From positions 204,943 through 268,942 of the forward strand of contig JAJDZU010000006.1 of the NCBI GenBank assembly GCA_022824495.1: 64,000 bases of DNA, given 5' to 3'. The DNA comes from Chloroflexota bacterium (GTDB lineage Bacteria > Chloroflexota > UBA11872). Positions 46,533 to 56,579 of the stretch are shown here, piece after piece. Position numbers and translations under genes: made by a program. The notes beneath the pieces were generated by a model. It did no database searches. It was given only the letters and a program-made list of their open reading frames with translations, and was not told the origin of the DNA. Positions within the stretch are counted from its first letter, which is position 1. Each line of letters begins with the position of its first letter.

Positions 46533-47567
46533 TTAGGACGCGGCGGTCGCCTGGGCGCCGTTTGCCTGGGTGCCGGCCGGCGGCGTCAGCAGCATCTCGC
46601 GCAGTTCGGCGTTGATCTCCTGGGCGATGTCCGCGTGCTCGCGCAGAAAGGCCTTGGCGTTCTCCCGTCCCATGCCCAGGCGGGTGCTGTCGTAGCTGTA
46701 GTGCGCGCCGCTCTTGGTGAGTACGCCGTGGTCCACACCCAGGGTCAGCAGGTCGCCTTCCCAGGAAATGCCCTGGCCGAACATCATGTCGAACTCGCAG
46801 AACCGGAAGGGCGGCGCGACCTTGTTCTTGACGACCCGCACGCGGGTACGCGCGCCGATGACGTCGGTCCCCTTCTTGATCTGCCCGATGCGCCGGATGT
46901 CCAGGCGGACCGACGAGTAGAACTTGAGGGCGCGGCCGCCGGGCGTGGTCTCGGGGTTGCCGAACATCACGCCGATCTTCTCGCGCAACTGGTTGATGAA
47001 GATGACGATGGTGCGCGAGCGGCTGATGTTGGCTGTCAACTTGCGCATCGCCTGCGACATCAGCCGCGCCTGCAGGCCCACCTGCGTGTCGCCCATGTCG
47101 CCATCGATCTCGGCCCGCGGGACCAGCGCGGCGACCGAGTCGACCACCACCAGGTCCACGGCATTGCTGCGGACGAAGACGTCGGTGATTTCCAGGGCCT
47201 CTTCGCCGGCGTTGGGCTGGGAGACGATCAACTCGCCCACGTCCACGCCCAGAGCTTCGGCGTAGGTGGGGTCCATGGCGTGCTCAACGTCCACGTAGAC
47301 CGCGGCGCCACCGGCCTTCTGCACCTCGGCCACGACGTGCAGCGCGAGGGTGGTCTTGCCGGACGCTTCAGGGCCGAAGATCTCGACCACGCGACCCCGG
47401 GGCAATCCGCCCACGCCCAGGGCCACGTCCAGCGACAGCGAACCGGTCGAGACCGCAGGCACCGCGTCGGCCTGCATGGCGCCCATGCGCATGACCGAAC
47501 CGGTCCCGAACTTGCGTTCGATCTGTTGAATCGCGGAGTCGATCGCCTTTGCCTGGTCGTTGGCCAT
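46533..47567 (-). CDS. recA: RecA recombinase
   Basis: 344 residues, full length. Walker [10 protein letters not shown] at 65-73, Walker [13 protein letters not shown], the L2 loop region [22 protein letters not shown], and the acidic/neutral C-terminal tail. The start is ATG 47567. Central to homologous recombination and SOS activation; no SOS-type palindrome is obvious in the 218 bases upstream. Confidence 0.98.
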   Translation of the reverse strand: MANDQAKAIDSAIQQIERKFGTGSVMRMGAMQADAVPAVSTGSLSLDVALGVGGLPRGRVVEIFGPEASGKTTLALHVVAEVQKAGGAAVYVDVEHAMDPTYAEALGVDVGELIVSQPNAGEEALEITDVFVRSNAVDLVVVDSVAALVPRAEIDGDMGDTQVGLQARLMSQAMRKLTANISRSRTIVIFINQLREKIGVMFGNPETTPGGRALKFYSSVRLDIRRIGQIKKGTDVIGARTRVRVVKNKVAPPFRFCEFDMMFGQGISWEGDLLTLGVDHGVLTKSGAHYSYDSTRLGMGRENAKAFLREHADIAQEINAELREMLLTPPAGTQANGAQATAAS

Positions 47568-47785
47568 GCGCCTGATCCCATCAGCCCTGGCGCCGGGGCG
47601 GCCGGCGCACGCTCGTGGAGTTCATGGTATCGGAAGGGGCCCGCTAGGGCGCATTTACACGCGAGAAATCGTGCTCAATAGGCGTTCGAGACCACGTAGG
47701 TGGCAAATGTGCCGCGCATCTGGCCCATGCCCGGACCATTAGGCTGGATGGCCAGATTCTGAACCAGTGAAGGCTGCGGACCGAA

Positions 47786-48640
47786 TTGGTGACCGGTGTT
47801 GTGCTTCGGCGACATGTCACCAGCATCTCTCAGGTCGTGGAGTCGCAGACCGAGAATGCGGGTGGCCAAGTCAGCATTGATCTCCGTGGCCTAAAGTCGA
47901 TTCGCCCGAGTGCACAGGCCGCCCTTGCGATTCATGCTGTTGCATTGGCCCACGCCGGCCACCAGGTACTCGTCACGCTGCCCACTGATTCGACTTGCTG
48001 CGAATACCTCGAGAAGGTCTCAGGGCTCTGCTGGTTCCTCTCCAACTTCGACGTCTGCTTCGCTGGCAGGCAGCGTTCGGGACCTTTTTCGTCTGAGATC
48101 AAAGACACCATTTTGCGCCTAACGACAGTCGGGATCGCCGACGTGGTCAAGGTCACTGAGCAGGTGTATGAAGGGTTCGAGCGAACCGGCACCATCCGAT
48201 CTAGCGTGCTTCTGGACGAAATCTTCGAAGGCCTTTGGGAACCTGCCGACAATGCAATCGAGCATGCGCGCTCCGACGTTGGCGTGGTGTGCTTGGCACA
48301 GACTTGGCGAACAAACAGCGGGCGTTTCGCCGAGATTGCCGTGGCCGATGCGGGCATCGGGATCCTGAGAACGCTTCAGCGGAGGTATCCGGGACTGTCC
48401 TCGCACCAAGACGCCGTCGAAAGAGCGCTCGAAGAAGGCGTCTCTGGGGTCGACGACAACCAGCGCGGGCTAGGTCTGACGAAGATGCACCATGTGTCAA
48501 TGTCGGGCACGCACCGACGGCTGACGATAGTGTCCGGCAATGGGTGCGTCATCGCGACTCCCGATGGAACTCGTGCAATAACGCTAACGAAGTCTTGGTC
48601 GGGGACTCTGGTATCGCTACTCTTTCCACTGAGCCAGTGA
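47786..48640 (+). CDS. STAS-like plus HATPase domain protein
   Basis: 284 residues. The N-terminal part (VSIDLRGLKSIRPSAQAALAIHAVALAHAGHQVLVTLP) resembles a STAS or PglZ-like alpha/beta fold; the C-terminal half has the GHKL motifs PADNAIEHA (N box), VADAGIGI (G1) and RGLGLTK (G2). It is a kinase-like ATPase of the anti-sigma type without a phospho-acceptor His. TTG 47786 or GTG 47789 is the start; uncertain. Coupled by GTGA to a DUF4325 gene. Confidence 0.75.
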   Translation: MVTGVVLRRHVTSISQVVESQTENAGGQVSIDLRGLKSIRPSAQAALAIHAVALAHAGHQVLVTLPTDSTCCEYLEKVSGLCWFLSNFDVCFAGRQRSGPFSSEIKDTILRLTTVGIADVVKVTEQVYEGFERTGTIRSSVLLDEIFEGLWEPADNAIEHARSDVGVVCLAQTWRTNSGRFAEIAVADAGIGILRTLQRRYPGLSSHQDAVERALEEGVSGVDDNQRGLGLTKMHHVSMSGTHRRLTIVSGNGCVIATPDGTRAITLTKSWSGTLVSLLFPLSQ

Positions 48641-48990
48641 TCCCACCGTCGCAGGTAGAGCGCCGACCCAAGAAGGACACAACGGTGATTGAGACCTCTG
48701 TCGACCTTGGTATGCACGGGCGTGCGTTCGCCACTCGCGGGCGGGCGCGCGAAATCGCGGCGCTAATCCGCCGCGACTATCAACCCGAGGCGCAAGAAGT
48801 TGTGCTTGATCTCTCATCCGTCGCGCTCGCCGGCACGTCGTTCATGAACGAGTTTGCCGGCGAAATGGGCACGCTCTGGCCCAACGCAACATTGGTCGTG
48901 AAGGGGCCAAAGATCCTCGTCGACAAGCTGCTGTTCCACGGCAATCGTCGTGGCCTGCGCATGCGCGCTGCGGATGCCACGGAGTTGTAG
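48637..48990 (+). CDS. STAS-like DUF4325 protein
   Basis: 117 residues from GTG 48637, overlapping the preceding TGA. VVLDLSSVALAGTSFMNEFAGEMGTLWP is the DUF4325 signature, with the Ser of TSF at the position of STAS-type phospho sites. The HATPase/DUF4325 pair resembles anti-sigma / anti-anti-sigma partner switching; no sigma factor lies nearby. Confidence 0.82.
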   Translation: MIPPSQVERRPKKDTTVIETSVDLGMHGRAFATRGRAREIAALIRRDYQPEAQEVVLDLSSVALAGTSFMNEFAGEMGTLWPNATLVVKGPKILVDKLLFHGNRRGLRMRAADATEL

Positions 48991-49077
48991 AGCCGAACAC
49001 GCATTACGGCGCGCTTGTTGCGCCCGGTCGCCCGCTCGGATAGCGTGCCAAGAGACCGTCTGGAGAACCGGTGGCCT

Positions 49078-50115
49078 ATGCAATCCAGGCAGACGCGAGC
49101 AGCTGTTCTCTACGGGCCGGGCGACCTGCGGCTGGAGTCCCGCGAAGTCCGCGAGCCCGAAGCCGACGAGGTGGTACTCCAGGTCGCGGTGTCCGGCATC
49201 TGCGGGACCGACCTGCACTACTGGGACGGCTGGCAGTTCGATTCGTGGTTCCCGGAGCGATCCGATCCGTGGATTCCCGGGCACGAGTTCACCGCCACGG
49301 TGCAGGCCGTCGGTCCCGGAGTCGACGACCTCAAACCGGGCGACGCGGTGGCGGTGGAGCCGAACAACTCCTGCGAGGCCTGCCCCGAATGCGACCGCGG
49401 GATGCTGAATTTCTGCTCCAACCGCATGCCGATGGCCTGGGGCGCCTGGTCCGACGTGGTGATCGCCAACCGCCACCACCTCACCCCGATGCGACCCGGG
49501 ACGGACATGCGTACGGCCAGCCTGGCGGAGCCCCTGGCCTGCGTGGTGCGCGGGTTTGATCGTGTAACCGTCACGCCGGGCGACACGGTGTTCATCGCCG
49601 GCGCGGGCCCGATCGGGCTGCTGGCGCTGCAGGTCGCCAAGCACCAGGGGGCCGGGCAGACGATCGTGAGCGAACCGGGCGAGACCCGCCGCACGCTGGC
49701 CGCCACGCTGGGCGCTGACCTGGTGCTGGACCCGAGCGTGGACGACACGGTGGAGGCCGCTCGCAGCCTGACCGATGACTTTGGCGCGGACATTGCCATC
49801 GAGGCGGCGGGCGCCGGACCGGCCTTTCAGGCGTGCCTGGACACGGTGCGCGACTCCGGCACGGTGCTAGTGATCAGCGTCGGCAATCCGTCGGAAATGT
49901 TCGAACTGCGGCTCTACGACTTCTTCGCGCGCGAACGCAAGATCGTGGGCAGCAACACGCGCGTACACACCTTCGAGCGGGCCCTGGACTTGATCCCCGA
50001 GCTCAATGTCGAGCCGATCATCACGCACACCTTCGACCTGGACGACGCCGTGGAAGCCGTGATGACTGCCAAGTCCGGCGCGGGCGCAAAGGTCGTCTTC
50101 GACTTCAGGTCCTGA
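49078..50115 (+). CDS. Zinc-binding alcohol dehydrogenase family protein
   Basis: 345 residues from ATG 49078. Catalytic zinc motif VSGICGTDLHYWDG and GHEF, the structural zinc lobe CEACPECDRGMLNFC with four Cys, and NAD motif VFIAGAGPIGLLALQVAK. Similar to sorbitol/threonine-type dehydrogenases. No substrate-specific neighbours. Confidence 0.93.
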   Translation: MQSRQTRAAVLYGPGDLRLESREVREPEADEVVLQVAVSGICGTDLHYWDGWQFDSWFPERSDPWIPGHEFTATVQAVGPGVDDLKPGDAVAVEPNNSCEACPECDRGMLNFCSNRMPMAWGAWSDVVIANRHHLTPMRPGTDMRTASLAEPLACVVRGFDRVTVTPGDTVFIAGAGPIGLLALQVAKHQGAGQTIVSEPGETRRTLAATLGADLVLDPSVDDTVEAARSLTDDFGADIAIEAAGAGPAFQACLDTVRDSGTVLVISVGNPSEMFELRLYDFFARERKIVGSNTRVHTFERALDLIPELNVEPIITHTFDLDDAVEAVMTAKSGAGAKVVFDFRS

Positions 50116-50121
50116 CCCCGA

Positions 50122-51306
50122 TCAGCGACGGCGACCCCGAGCGGTAGCCGGCTGACGGCAACTGAAGACCTGCGCGCCGTGGGCGCCGGCAACCGGCGTT
50201 ATTTCGCGAAAGTTAGGTTGAAGGAGGTCGCGCGGGCTCTGGGCGCTGGACAGGACCACGCGTAGCTCGCCGTCGGGCGCCAGGCAGCCGCGGGCGGACT
50301 GGATGAGTCGCGCGGCGGGGCCGTGGTCCACGCGCGGGCCGACGTGGAACGGCGGGTAGCACACGATCACGTCAAAGGGCTGCTCGCCAGTCGGCGCGCC
50401 CTCCGCCAGCCGTACGTCCGCCTCGAGTCCATTGGCCTTCAGCGTGCGGCGGGTGGTTTCCACGGCGGCGTAGCTCCAGTCGACGGCGGTCAGCGTGCGG
50501 TCCTGGCGCACCGCGGCCACGGTCAGCGCGCCCGAGCCGCAGCCGAGGTCGAGCCAACGGCCGTCCCGGTCCGGCAGGTGTTCGGAAAGCAACGCCGTGG
50601 CGGGATCGACGCGGGCGGGTGAGAACAGGGTGGGGTGCTGGCAGAGCGTGATCTCGCGACCGGCAATTCGCGGGGTGGAAGTCCAAGCGAACTGCTGGGG
50701 CGGGGGATCGTCGACTTGCTTCTCGAACAGGTAGAGACGGCGGTGCTCGCCGACGGCGCGGTCGACGATCGGGCCGACGATCGGCGGCAGGCGACGGCGA
50801 AGGGACTCGATGCCGCGCGCCCGGTCGCCCAGCAGGGCCAGCAGCCCGCCCGTCGGCAGGGCCCTTGCCGCAGCGCGAACCACCCATTCCGCCCCGGCGC
50901 GGCCCATCCAATGTGGAGCGCGAACCACGGCGAAGCTGGCCTCCGCCGGCAGCACTTCATCCGGCGGCAGCACCGTCCAGACGCCGGCCCCGGCCTGGCA
51001 ACTCTCGGAAGCTCCCAGGTTCAGCGGAACCAGCATGCCGTCGTCCGGCCATCCGGCGGCGGCCGCGGCGATGGCCAGGCCGGCGTCCCAGGCAGCGGCT
51101 TCCAGCAGCGGCGCCTCCGGTCGCTGGCCCAGCGCGCGCATCAGCAGCCGCAGTTCCTGGTCCAACTCGCCGCCCGGCTGGTCGGCGCGTGCAGGAATCG
51201 CAACCGATCCGCCCGGCAGCCGAAGGCGGCGCCAAGTCAGGGCCGTCGCGTCGGTCAAGTCTGTAGGACGTGCGCTGGCATGCTGCGAGAGTAGCCGTCC
51301 AGGCAT
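50122..51306 (-). CDS. RsmC/RlmG-like class I methyltransferase
   Basis: 394 residues, two domains: an N-terminal Rossmann-like non-catalytic domain (to about residue 190) and a C-terminal SAM domain with WLDLGCGSGALTVAAV and the active-site block CYPPFHVGP. The usual NPPFH reads YPPFH, so the Asn that positions the target amine is missing. By family it would methylate guanine N2 in rRNA, but the change leaves this open. Confidence 0.82.
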   Translation of the reverse strand: MPGRLLSQHASARPTDLTDATALTWRRLRLPGGSVAIPARADQPGGELDQELRLLMRALGQRPEAPLLEAAAWDAGLAIAAAAAGWPDDGMLVPLNLGASESCQAGAGVWTVLPPDEVLPAEASFAVVRAPHWMGRAGAEWVVRAAARALPTGGLLALLGDRARGIESLRRRLPPIVGPIVDRAVGEHRRLYLFEKQVDDPPPQQFAWTSTPRIAGREITLCQHPTLFSPARVDPATALLSEHLPDRDGRWLDLGCGSGALTVAAVRQDRTLTAVDWSYAAVETTRRTLKANGLEADVRLAEGAPTGEQPFDVIVCYPPFHVGPRVDHGPAARLIQSARGCLAPDGELRVVLSSAQSPRDLLQPNFREITPVAGAHGAQVFSCRQPATARGRRR

Positions 51307-51403
51307 GTCGAGAGACGCCCAACGAGCGCGCGGCTGTGAATTGCGGCTCTCCGGTGCTATGTATTGCTGTCAGGGCACACCCATCAAAGACCGAGGAGTC
51401 CAG

Positions 51404-51637
51404 GTGATTGAATCGAAGCTGGGAGCCGACGGGCGGACAACGCTGCCAAAGGCGGTCCGCGAGGCGCTGGCAGTCCAGCCAGGAGACCGGCTGCGCTATG
51501 TCATCTTGGACGGCGAAGTTCGAATCCGCGCCGTGAGGCCCATCCAGCGGCTGTACGGCGTACTGAAGTACGACGGACCGCCGGTGTCGCTCGACGACAT
51601 GGAGCGGGCCATTGGCGAGGCAGCGCTAGGGAACTAG
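51404..51637 (+). CDS. SpoVT/AbrB-type antitoxin-like protein
   Basis: 77 residues from GTG 51404 behind GAGGAGTCC. ESKLGADGRTTLPKAVREALAVQPGDRLRYVILDGEVRIRAV is a swapped-hairpin AbrB/MazE DNA-binding domain. The C-terminus (VSLDDMERAIGEAALGN) resembles the toxin-binding tail of VapB/MazE antitoxins, but no toxin gene follows. Orphan. Confidence 0.85.
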   Translation: MIESKLGADGRTTLPKAVREALAVQPGDRLRYVILDGEVRIRAVRPIQRLYGVLKYDGPPVSLDDMERAIGEAALGN

Positions 51638-51765
51638 TCGGCCAAGGGCGGCGGCCTATCGAGGTGCGACTCACGTAGCATGCCCGCGGCGCGTTTGCGC
51701 CGATTGCATAAGCCTGGGGCCGGGCGAGCGTCGCCGGCCGTGGCGGACGGGCGGATGACTTTGCG

Positions 51766-54700
51766 ATGCAGCTGATCGACCAGCGCCTCGCCTACTCGGC
51801 GACGGACCTGGTGGGGTTCCTGGAATGCCGGCACCTGGCCAACCTCGAGCGTGCGGCGACGCTGATGCCGGATGTCCGGCGACCGGTCCGCGACGACCCC
51901 GTGCTGGACCGCATGGCCCGGCGCGGCCAGGAGTACGAGGCGCGCTACCTGGAAGAACTGCGCGCCCAGGGTCGGGAGATTGCCGAAATCCGGCCGCCCG
52001 ACACCGTGTCCCCGGCCCGCCAGATCAGGTCGGAACACGCGGCCACGCTGCAGGCCATGCGACGAGGCGCCGAGGTGATCTACCAGGGCGTTCTGCTGGA
52101 CGAGCGGCGGCTGGGGTACGCGGACTTCCTCCAGCGGGTCGAGACGCCCAGCGACCTGGGGCCCTGGAGCTACGAAGTCGTGGACACCAAGCTGGCCCGC
52201 CAGCCTTCGGCCCCCGCCGTGCTGCAGATCTGCATGTATTCGGATCTGCTGGGCGCCATGCAGGGACGTTTGCCCGATCGGATGCACCTGGTGCTGGGTG
52301 GCGTTCAGCGCGAGACCGTCAGCCTGCGAGTTGCCGACTACGCGGCCTACTACCGGCTGGTGGCGAGGGAGTTCGAGGCGTTGCTGGACAGCCCGGACGA
52401 GGTCTATCCGGTCCCCACGAAGCCGGAGCCGGTCGGACATTGCGACTTCTGTAGCTGGACGCTGGAGTGCCGCGCCCAGTGGCGGCGGGAGGACGACCTG
52501 GCGCTGGTGGCCGGCCTGTCCACGCGCCAGCGCCGTGCGTTGCACGACATTGACATCACCACGCGCCGCGGGCTGGCCAACCCGACACCGCCGCTGCCGG
52601 AGCGCGTGGAGGGCGTCAGCCCCGAGGCCCTGGAGCGGGTGCAGAAGCAGGCGGCCATCCAGGTTCGCGGCGAGGGGCGCGTGATTTCGGAGCGCATTCC
52701 GCCCGAGCGCGACCGCGACAAGGCGCTGGTGCCGGATCGAGGTCTCTGGGCCCTGCCGGAACCTTCGCCGGGTGACCTGTTCCTGGACCTGGAGGGCGAC
52801 CCGTTCTACGGCTCGGATGAGGTCGACGGGATTGACTACCTCTTCGGGGCAATCGAACCGGGACAGACCGACGCAGCAGGCGAACCGCTCTTCCACGCCT
52901 TCTGGTCGATCGAGGACGGCAATGTGTCAACGGCGGCCGAGCGCCAGGCGTTCGAGGACTGCATCGACCTGATCATGGACCGCTGGACCACCTATCCGGG
53001 CATGCATGTCTATCACTACGCGCCTTACGAAACCGGCGCGATGAAGCGGCTGGCCGGGCGCTACGCCACGCGCGAGACCGAGGTGGACCAGCTCCTGCGC
53101 GGGCAGGTGTTCGTGGATCTGTACCGGGTCGTGCGGCAGGGCATCCGGGCCTCGGTGGAGAGCTACTCCATCAAGCGGCTGGAGCCGCTTTACAACTTCA
53201 AGCGCGAAATCGACCTGCGGGATGCGGGCGAGAGCATCGTGGAGTTCGAGCACTGGCTGGAACCCGAGCCGGACACCGACCGGGACGCCTTGCTGGACCA
53301 GATCAAGGCCTACAACCGCGACGACTGCGTTTCCACCTACTACTTGCGCGAGTGGCTGGAAAAGCAGCGGGCGGCGCTCGTAATGGAGGTCGGCGCCGAG
53401 GCTCCGCCGCGGCCAACGGTTGTGGAACCCGAGGAAACGGTGGACTCGGAAGAGCAGCTTGAAATAAAGGATCTCGTGGATCGGCTGACCGAGGACCTGC
53501 CGAAGGATCTGACGGACGGGTCATCGCTGGAGGATGCGGCCCAGCGCGGACGCTGGCTGCTGGCCCACCTCGTTGACTGGCACCGCCGCGAGCACAAGGC
53601 CGTGTGGTGGCGCTACTTCCATTTGAAGGACGAGCTCACCGAGGACGAACGCGCGGAAGAGACGGATGTACTCGGGCGGCTCACGTTCCTAGACGCGCGG
53701 CCCGACCCCAACCCGCGCGCGCGGTCCACGTTCTATCGCTTCCGCTTTGCGGAACAGGACCACAAGCTCTCGGTTGGCGATGCGGTTCGCACGCAGGACG
53801 GCAAGGACGCCGGACGGATCGTCCGTCTTGACGACGAAACCTGCGAAGTTGAGCTGCGTCTCGGTTCGTCGCGACCTCCGCCACAGCCCACCTCGCTCAT
53901 CCAGTTCAACTACGTGAACCCGCGGCCGAAGCCCGGCAGCCTTAAGCACCTGACCCGGTTGGTCGTCGAAAACGGTATTGACGCCGACGGGCCAAACCAG
54001 GCGGCGCGCGACCTGTTGATGCGCCGGCCGCCGCGTGTTGGCCAGGCCGAAGACGCGCCGCTGGCGGGCGAGGGCGAGGATGCGCAGGCTGCAGCCCGGC
54101 GCCTGGTCCAGACGCTGGACGAGAGCTACCTGGCCGTCCAGGGCCCGCCCGGCTCCGGCAAGAGCACCGTGGGCGCCGAGATGATCGTGGACCTGGTGGA
54201 GGCCGGAAAACGCGTCGGCGTGACGGCCAACAGTCACAAAGTCATCGGCGAGCTACTCGAGAAGACCGCCCGGGTGGCCGAGTCACGGGGCGCCGACGTC
54301 AGAATCGGCCAGCGCACCAACGACGAGCCCGCCTCGGAGAGCTTCCAGCGCCTGGAGAGCACTGACGACGCGTGCGACAGCCTGACCGCCGGATTCCTGG
54401 ATGTCGTGGGCGGTACCGGCTGGCTGTGGGCGAGCGAAAAGATGGGAAGCTCGGTCGACGTCCTCTGCATCGATGAGGCCGGGCAGATGTCGCTGGCCGA
54501 CGCCCTGGCCGCGGCGCCTTGCGCCACCAGCCTGCTGCTGCTGGGCGACCCGCAACAACTGGACCAGCCGCTGCAAGGCGTGCATCCGCCCGGCGCCGAC
54601 AGGTCGGTACTGGCGCACGTGCTGGACGGCGCCCAGGTCATGCCCAGGGAGTTTGGACTGTTCCTGGACGGCACCTGGCGTCTACACCCGAGCATCTGCA

Positions 54701-55287
54701 GGTTCACGTCCGAAATCTTCTACGAGGACAGCCTGCGTTCGCATCCGGGACGCGAAAACCTGGACCTGGCCGGGTCGCCTCCCTTCGAAGGAACCGGCCT
54801 GCGCTTCGTGTCAGTACCGCATCAACGCCGGATCAGCGACTCGGAGGAAGAAGCCGAAGCTATCGCCGAGCAGGTCAACCGGCTGCTCCGCTCGAACCCA
54901 TCGTGGGTCGACGCCGACGGCGTGTCCCACACGCTGACCGACCAGGACGTGCTGATCATCACGCCCTACAACCGGCAGATCCGCGAGCTCGGGTCCAGGC
55001 CGGAACTCAAGGGACTGCGCATCGGCACGGTGGACAAATTCCAGGGCCAGGAAGCGCCGATCTCGATCTACTCCATGGCCACAAGTTCAGCCGACGACGC
55101 CCCGCGCGGCATGGAGTTCCTGTACAGCCTCAACCGCCTGAACGTCGCCACCAGCCGCGCCAGGTGCCTGGCCGTGGTCGTCGCCAGCCCCGGCCTGCTG
55201 GCCGTTCGCTGCCGCACCCCCCGCCAAATGCTGCTGGCCAACGCGCTGGCGCGCCTGTGGGAAATGGCGGAAAACGGCGAAGCGTGA
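51766..55287 (+). CDS. TM0106-type RecB-like nuclease fused to DnaQ-like exonuclease and SF1 helicase
   Basis: 1173 residues. Region 1 (about 1-250): Cas4/RecB-like nuclease with an N-terminal Cys (FLECRHL), YEVVDTKLAR and a Cys cluster CDFCSWTLEC. Region 2 (about 330-540): RNase-H/DnaQ-like with DLFLDLEGDPF and YNRDDCVSTYYLREWL. Region 3 (about 780-1170): Dna2/Upf1-type SF1 helicase with QGPPGSGKST, CIDEAGQM, GDPQQL, VDKFQGQE and NVATSRARC. The layout is of the TM0106 family, thought to process DNA ends or R-loops. Confidence 0.92.
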   Translation: MQLIDQRLAYSATDLVGFLECRHLANLERAATLMPDVRRPVRDDPVLDRMARRGQEYEARYLEELRAQGREIAEIRPPDTVSPARQIRSEHAATLQAMRRGAEVIYQGVLLDERRLGYADFLQRVETPSDLGPWSYEVVDTKLARQPSAPAVLQICMYSDLLGAMQGRLPDRMHLVLGGVQRETVSLRVADYAAYYRLVAREFEALLDSPDEVYPVPTKPEPVGHCDFCSWTLECRAQWRREDDLALVAGLSTRQRRALHDIDITTRRGLANPTPPLPERVEGVSPEALERVQKQAAIQVRGEGRVISERIPPERDRDKALVPDRGLWALPEPSPGDLFLDLEGDPFYGSDEVDGIDYLFGAIEPGQTDAAGEPLFHAFWSIEDGNVSTAAERQAFEDCIDLIMDRWTTYPGMHVYHYAPYETGAMKRLAGRYATRETEVDQLLRGQVFVDLYRVVRQGIRASVESYSIKRLEPLYNFKREIDLRDAGESIVEFEHWLEPEPDTDRDALLDQIKAYNRDDCVSTYYLREWLEKQRAALVMEVGAEAPPRPTVVEPEETVDSEEQLEIKDLVDRLTEDLPKDLTDGSSLEDAAQRGRWLLAHLVDWHRREHKAVWWRYFHLKDELTEDERAEETDVLGRLTFLDARPDPNPRARSTFYRFRFAEQDHKLSVGDAVRTQDGKDAGRIVRLDDETCEVELRLGSSRPPPQPTSLIQFNYVNPRPKPGSLKHLTRLVVENGIDADGPNQAARDLLMRRPPRVGQAEDAPLAGEGEDAQAAARRLVQTLDESYLAVQGPPGSGKSTVGAEMIVDLVEAGKRVGVTANSHKVIGELLEKTARVAESRGADVRIGQRTNDEPASESFQRLESTDDACDSLTAGFLDVVGGTGWLWASEKMGSSVDVLCIDEAGQMSLADALAAAPCATSLLLLGDPQQLDQPLQGVHPPGADRSVLAHVLDGAQVMPREFGLFLDGTWRLHPSICRFTSEIFYEDSLRSHPGRENLDLAGSPPFEGTGLRFVSVPHQRRISDSEEEAEAIAEQVNRLLRSNPSWVDADGVSHTLTDQDVLIITPYNRQIRELGSRPELKGLRIGTVDKFQGQEAPISIYSMATSSADDAPRGMEFLYSLNRLNVATSRARCLAVVVASPGLLAVRCRTPRQMLLANALARLWEMAENGEA

Positions 55288-56450
55288 GCGCGCGGTCCAC
55301 GGATGCCGAGGCCCTTAAGGCCACCGAGGCCTGGTTTCGCCGGCAGGGCGTGCCCCATCTCATCGAGGATTACAGCACCCGGCGCGACATCCTGACTCGC
55401 ACCCTGCCGTTTCTCATCGTCGTTTTTGCGGTAAGCGTGTTCCCGACCATCAGGCTGGACTGGCCGTGGTGGGCGAACGTGCTCTCAATCATCGGTGTCC
55501 TCGCGGCGGTGACGGGGGGCTGGATGGGCATCAACGCCCTGCGCCGTCGGAAGCTGCTGGCACTGCCCGATGAAGTGGGACCCGTGGAAATGCTCGTCTT
55601 CCTGCTGACGTCGCCGGCGCTCACGGGCTTCATCCTCGGAGACTGGGAGAGTGCGGCGTTCGGAATCCTCGGGAACGCGCTGCTTCTGCTCGGCGCCTAC
55701 CTGACGGTGGGCTTTGGGCTCTTGCCAATCCTGCGCTGGGGCGCCCGGCGGCTCATCCGCGACGCGACGGATGTGCTGGGGCTCTTCGCGCGGGCGCTGC
55801 CGCTGTTGCTCATTTTTGTGACGTTCCTGTTCATTACCGCCGAGGTGTGGCAGATGGCAGGCACGCTTGAGACCCTGCGCCTCGTCGCGTTGATCGGACT
55901 ATTCGCGCTGGTGGCAGTGGCGTTCCTGATCTCCCGGCTGCCGGTCGAACTCAGCGACCTTGCAACCTTCGATCGCCCCAGGCGGGTGATCGAGCTTGTG
56001 CAAGAGACGCCCGCCGCCGGCCTGGGCGTTACGACCGGCTCGCTGCGAATGGACGCGCCGCTCAGACCCGCGCAATGGATGAACGTCGGACTCGTGGTGC
56101 TCGTGGCGCTGGCGCTGCGGGTCCTGTTCGTCAGCACGCTCGTGGGAGTGTTCTTCCTCATCTTCGGCCTGATCGCCATGCACCAGAGCACCATTGCGTC
56201 CTGGACGCAGAGCGAACCGCGTGTGCTGCTGGACCTTGGTTGGCTGGGAACAGCGCTGACCGCAGAGCTGCTGCAGGTGGCCGTGTTCATGGCTGCCTTC
56301 TCGGGCTTCTATTTCACGATCAGCGTCCTGACGAACCACGCTTACCGCGACGAGTTTTTCGAGGACGTGGTAGGCGACGTACGGCATGCCTTTGCCGTGC
56401 GCGCCGTCTATCTGGGCGCGCTCGCCCAGACCGAGGAGGACAGGAGCTGA
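55284..56450 (+). CDS. Polytopic membrane protein of unknown function
   Basis: 388 residues from GTG 55284, overlapping the helicase stop as GTGA. N-terminal soluble segment (ALKATEAWFRRQGVPHLIEDYSTRRDILTR), then about eight hydrophobic helices between residues 35 and 330 and a short C-terminal cytosolic tail. I recognise no family. The coupling to the nuclease-helicase may be simple gene packing. Confidence 0.75.
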   Translation: MSARSTDAEALKATEAWFRRQGVPHLIEDYSTRRDILTRTLPFLIVVFAVSVFPTIRLDWPWWANVLSIIGVLAAVTGGWMGINALRRRKLLALPDEVGPVEMLVFLLTSPALTGFILGDWESAAFGILGNALLLLGAYLTVGFGLLPILRWGARRLIRDATDVLGLFARALPLLLIFVTFLFITAEVWQMAGTLETLRLVALIGLFALVAVAFLISRLPVELSDLATFDRPRRVIELVQETPAAGLGVTTGSLRMDAPLRPAQWMNVGLVVLVALALRVLFVSTLVGVFFLIFGLIAMHQSTIASWTQSEPRVLLDLGWLGTALTAELLQVAVFMAAFSGFYFTISVLTNHAYRDEFFEDVVGDVRHAFAVRAVYLGALAQTEEDRS

Positions 56451-56579
56451 CGCCCCGGCTCCCCTGAGCGGAATTGGCCGGGTCGCGCCGGCTCAGACGC
56501 TGGCGCAGAGCCCGAACAGTTGCCTGGGCCGTCAGTGAGGAGCCCGTAACGATCGACGCCTGACGTTTTCGTGTCTGAG

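Noticed and set aside
45084..47681. 865-codon plus-strand open frame
   Set aside because: Antisense shadow of recA, usp and prs, which have clear motifs; His/Gly/Arg-rich translation with no domain.
47675..47869. 64-codon minus-strand frame upstream of recA
   Set aside because: Overlaps the start of the HATPase gene and has no supporting signal; probably chance.
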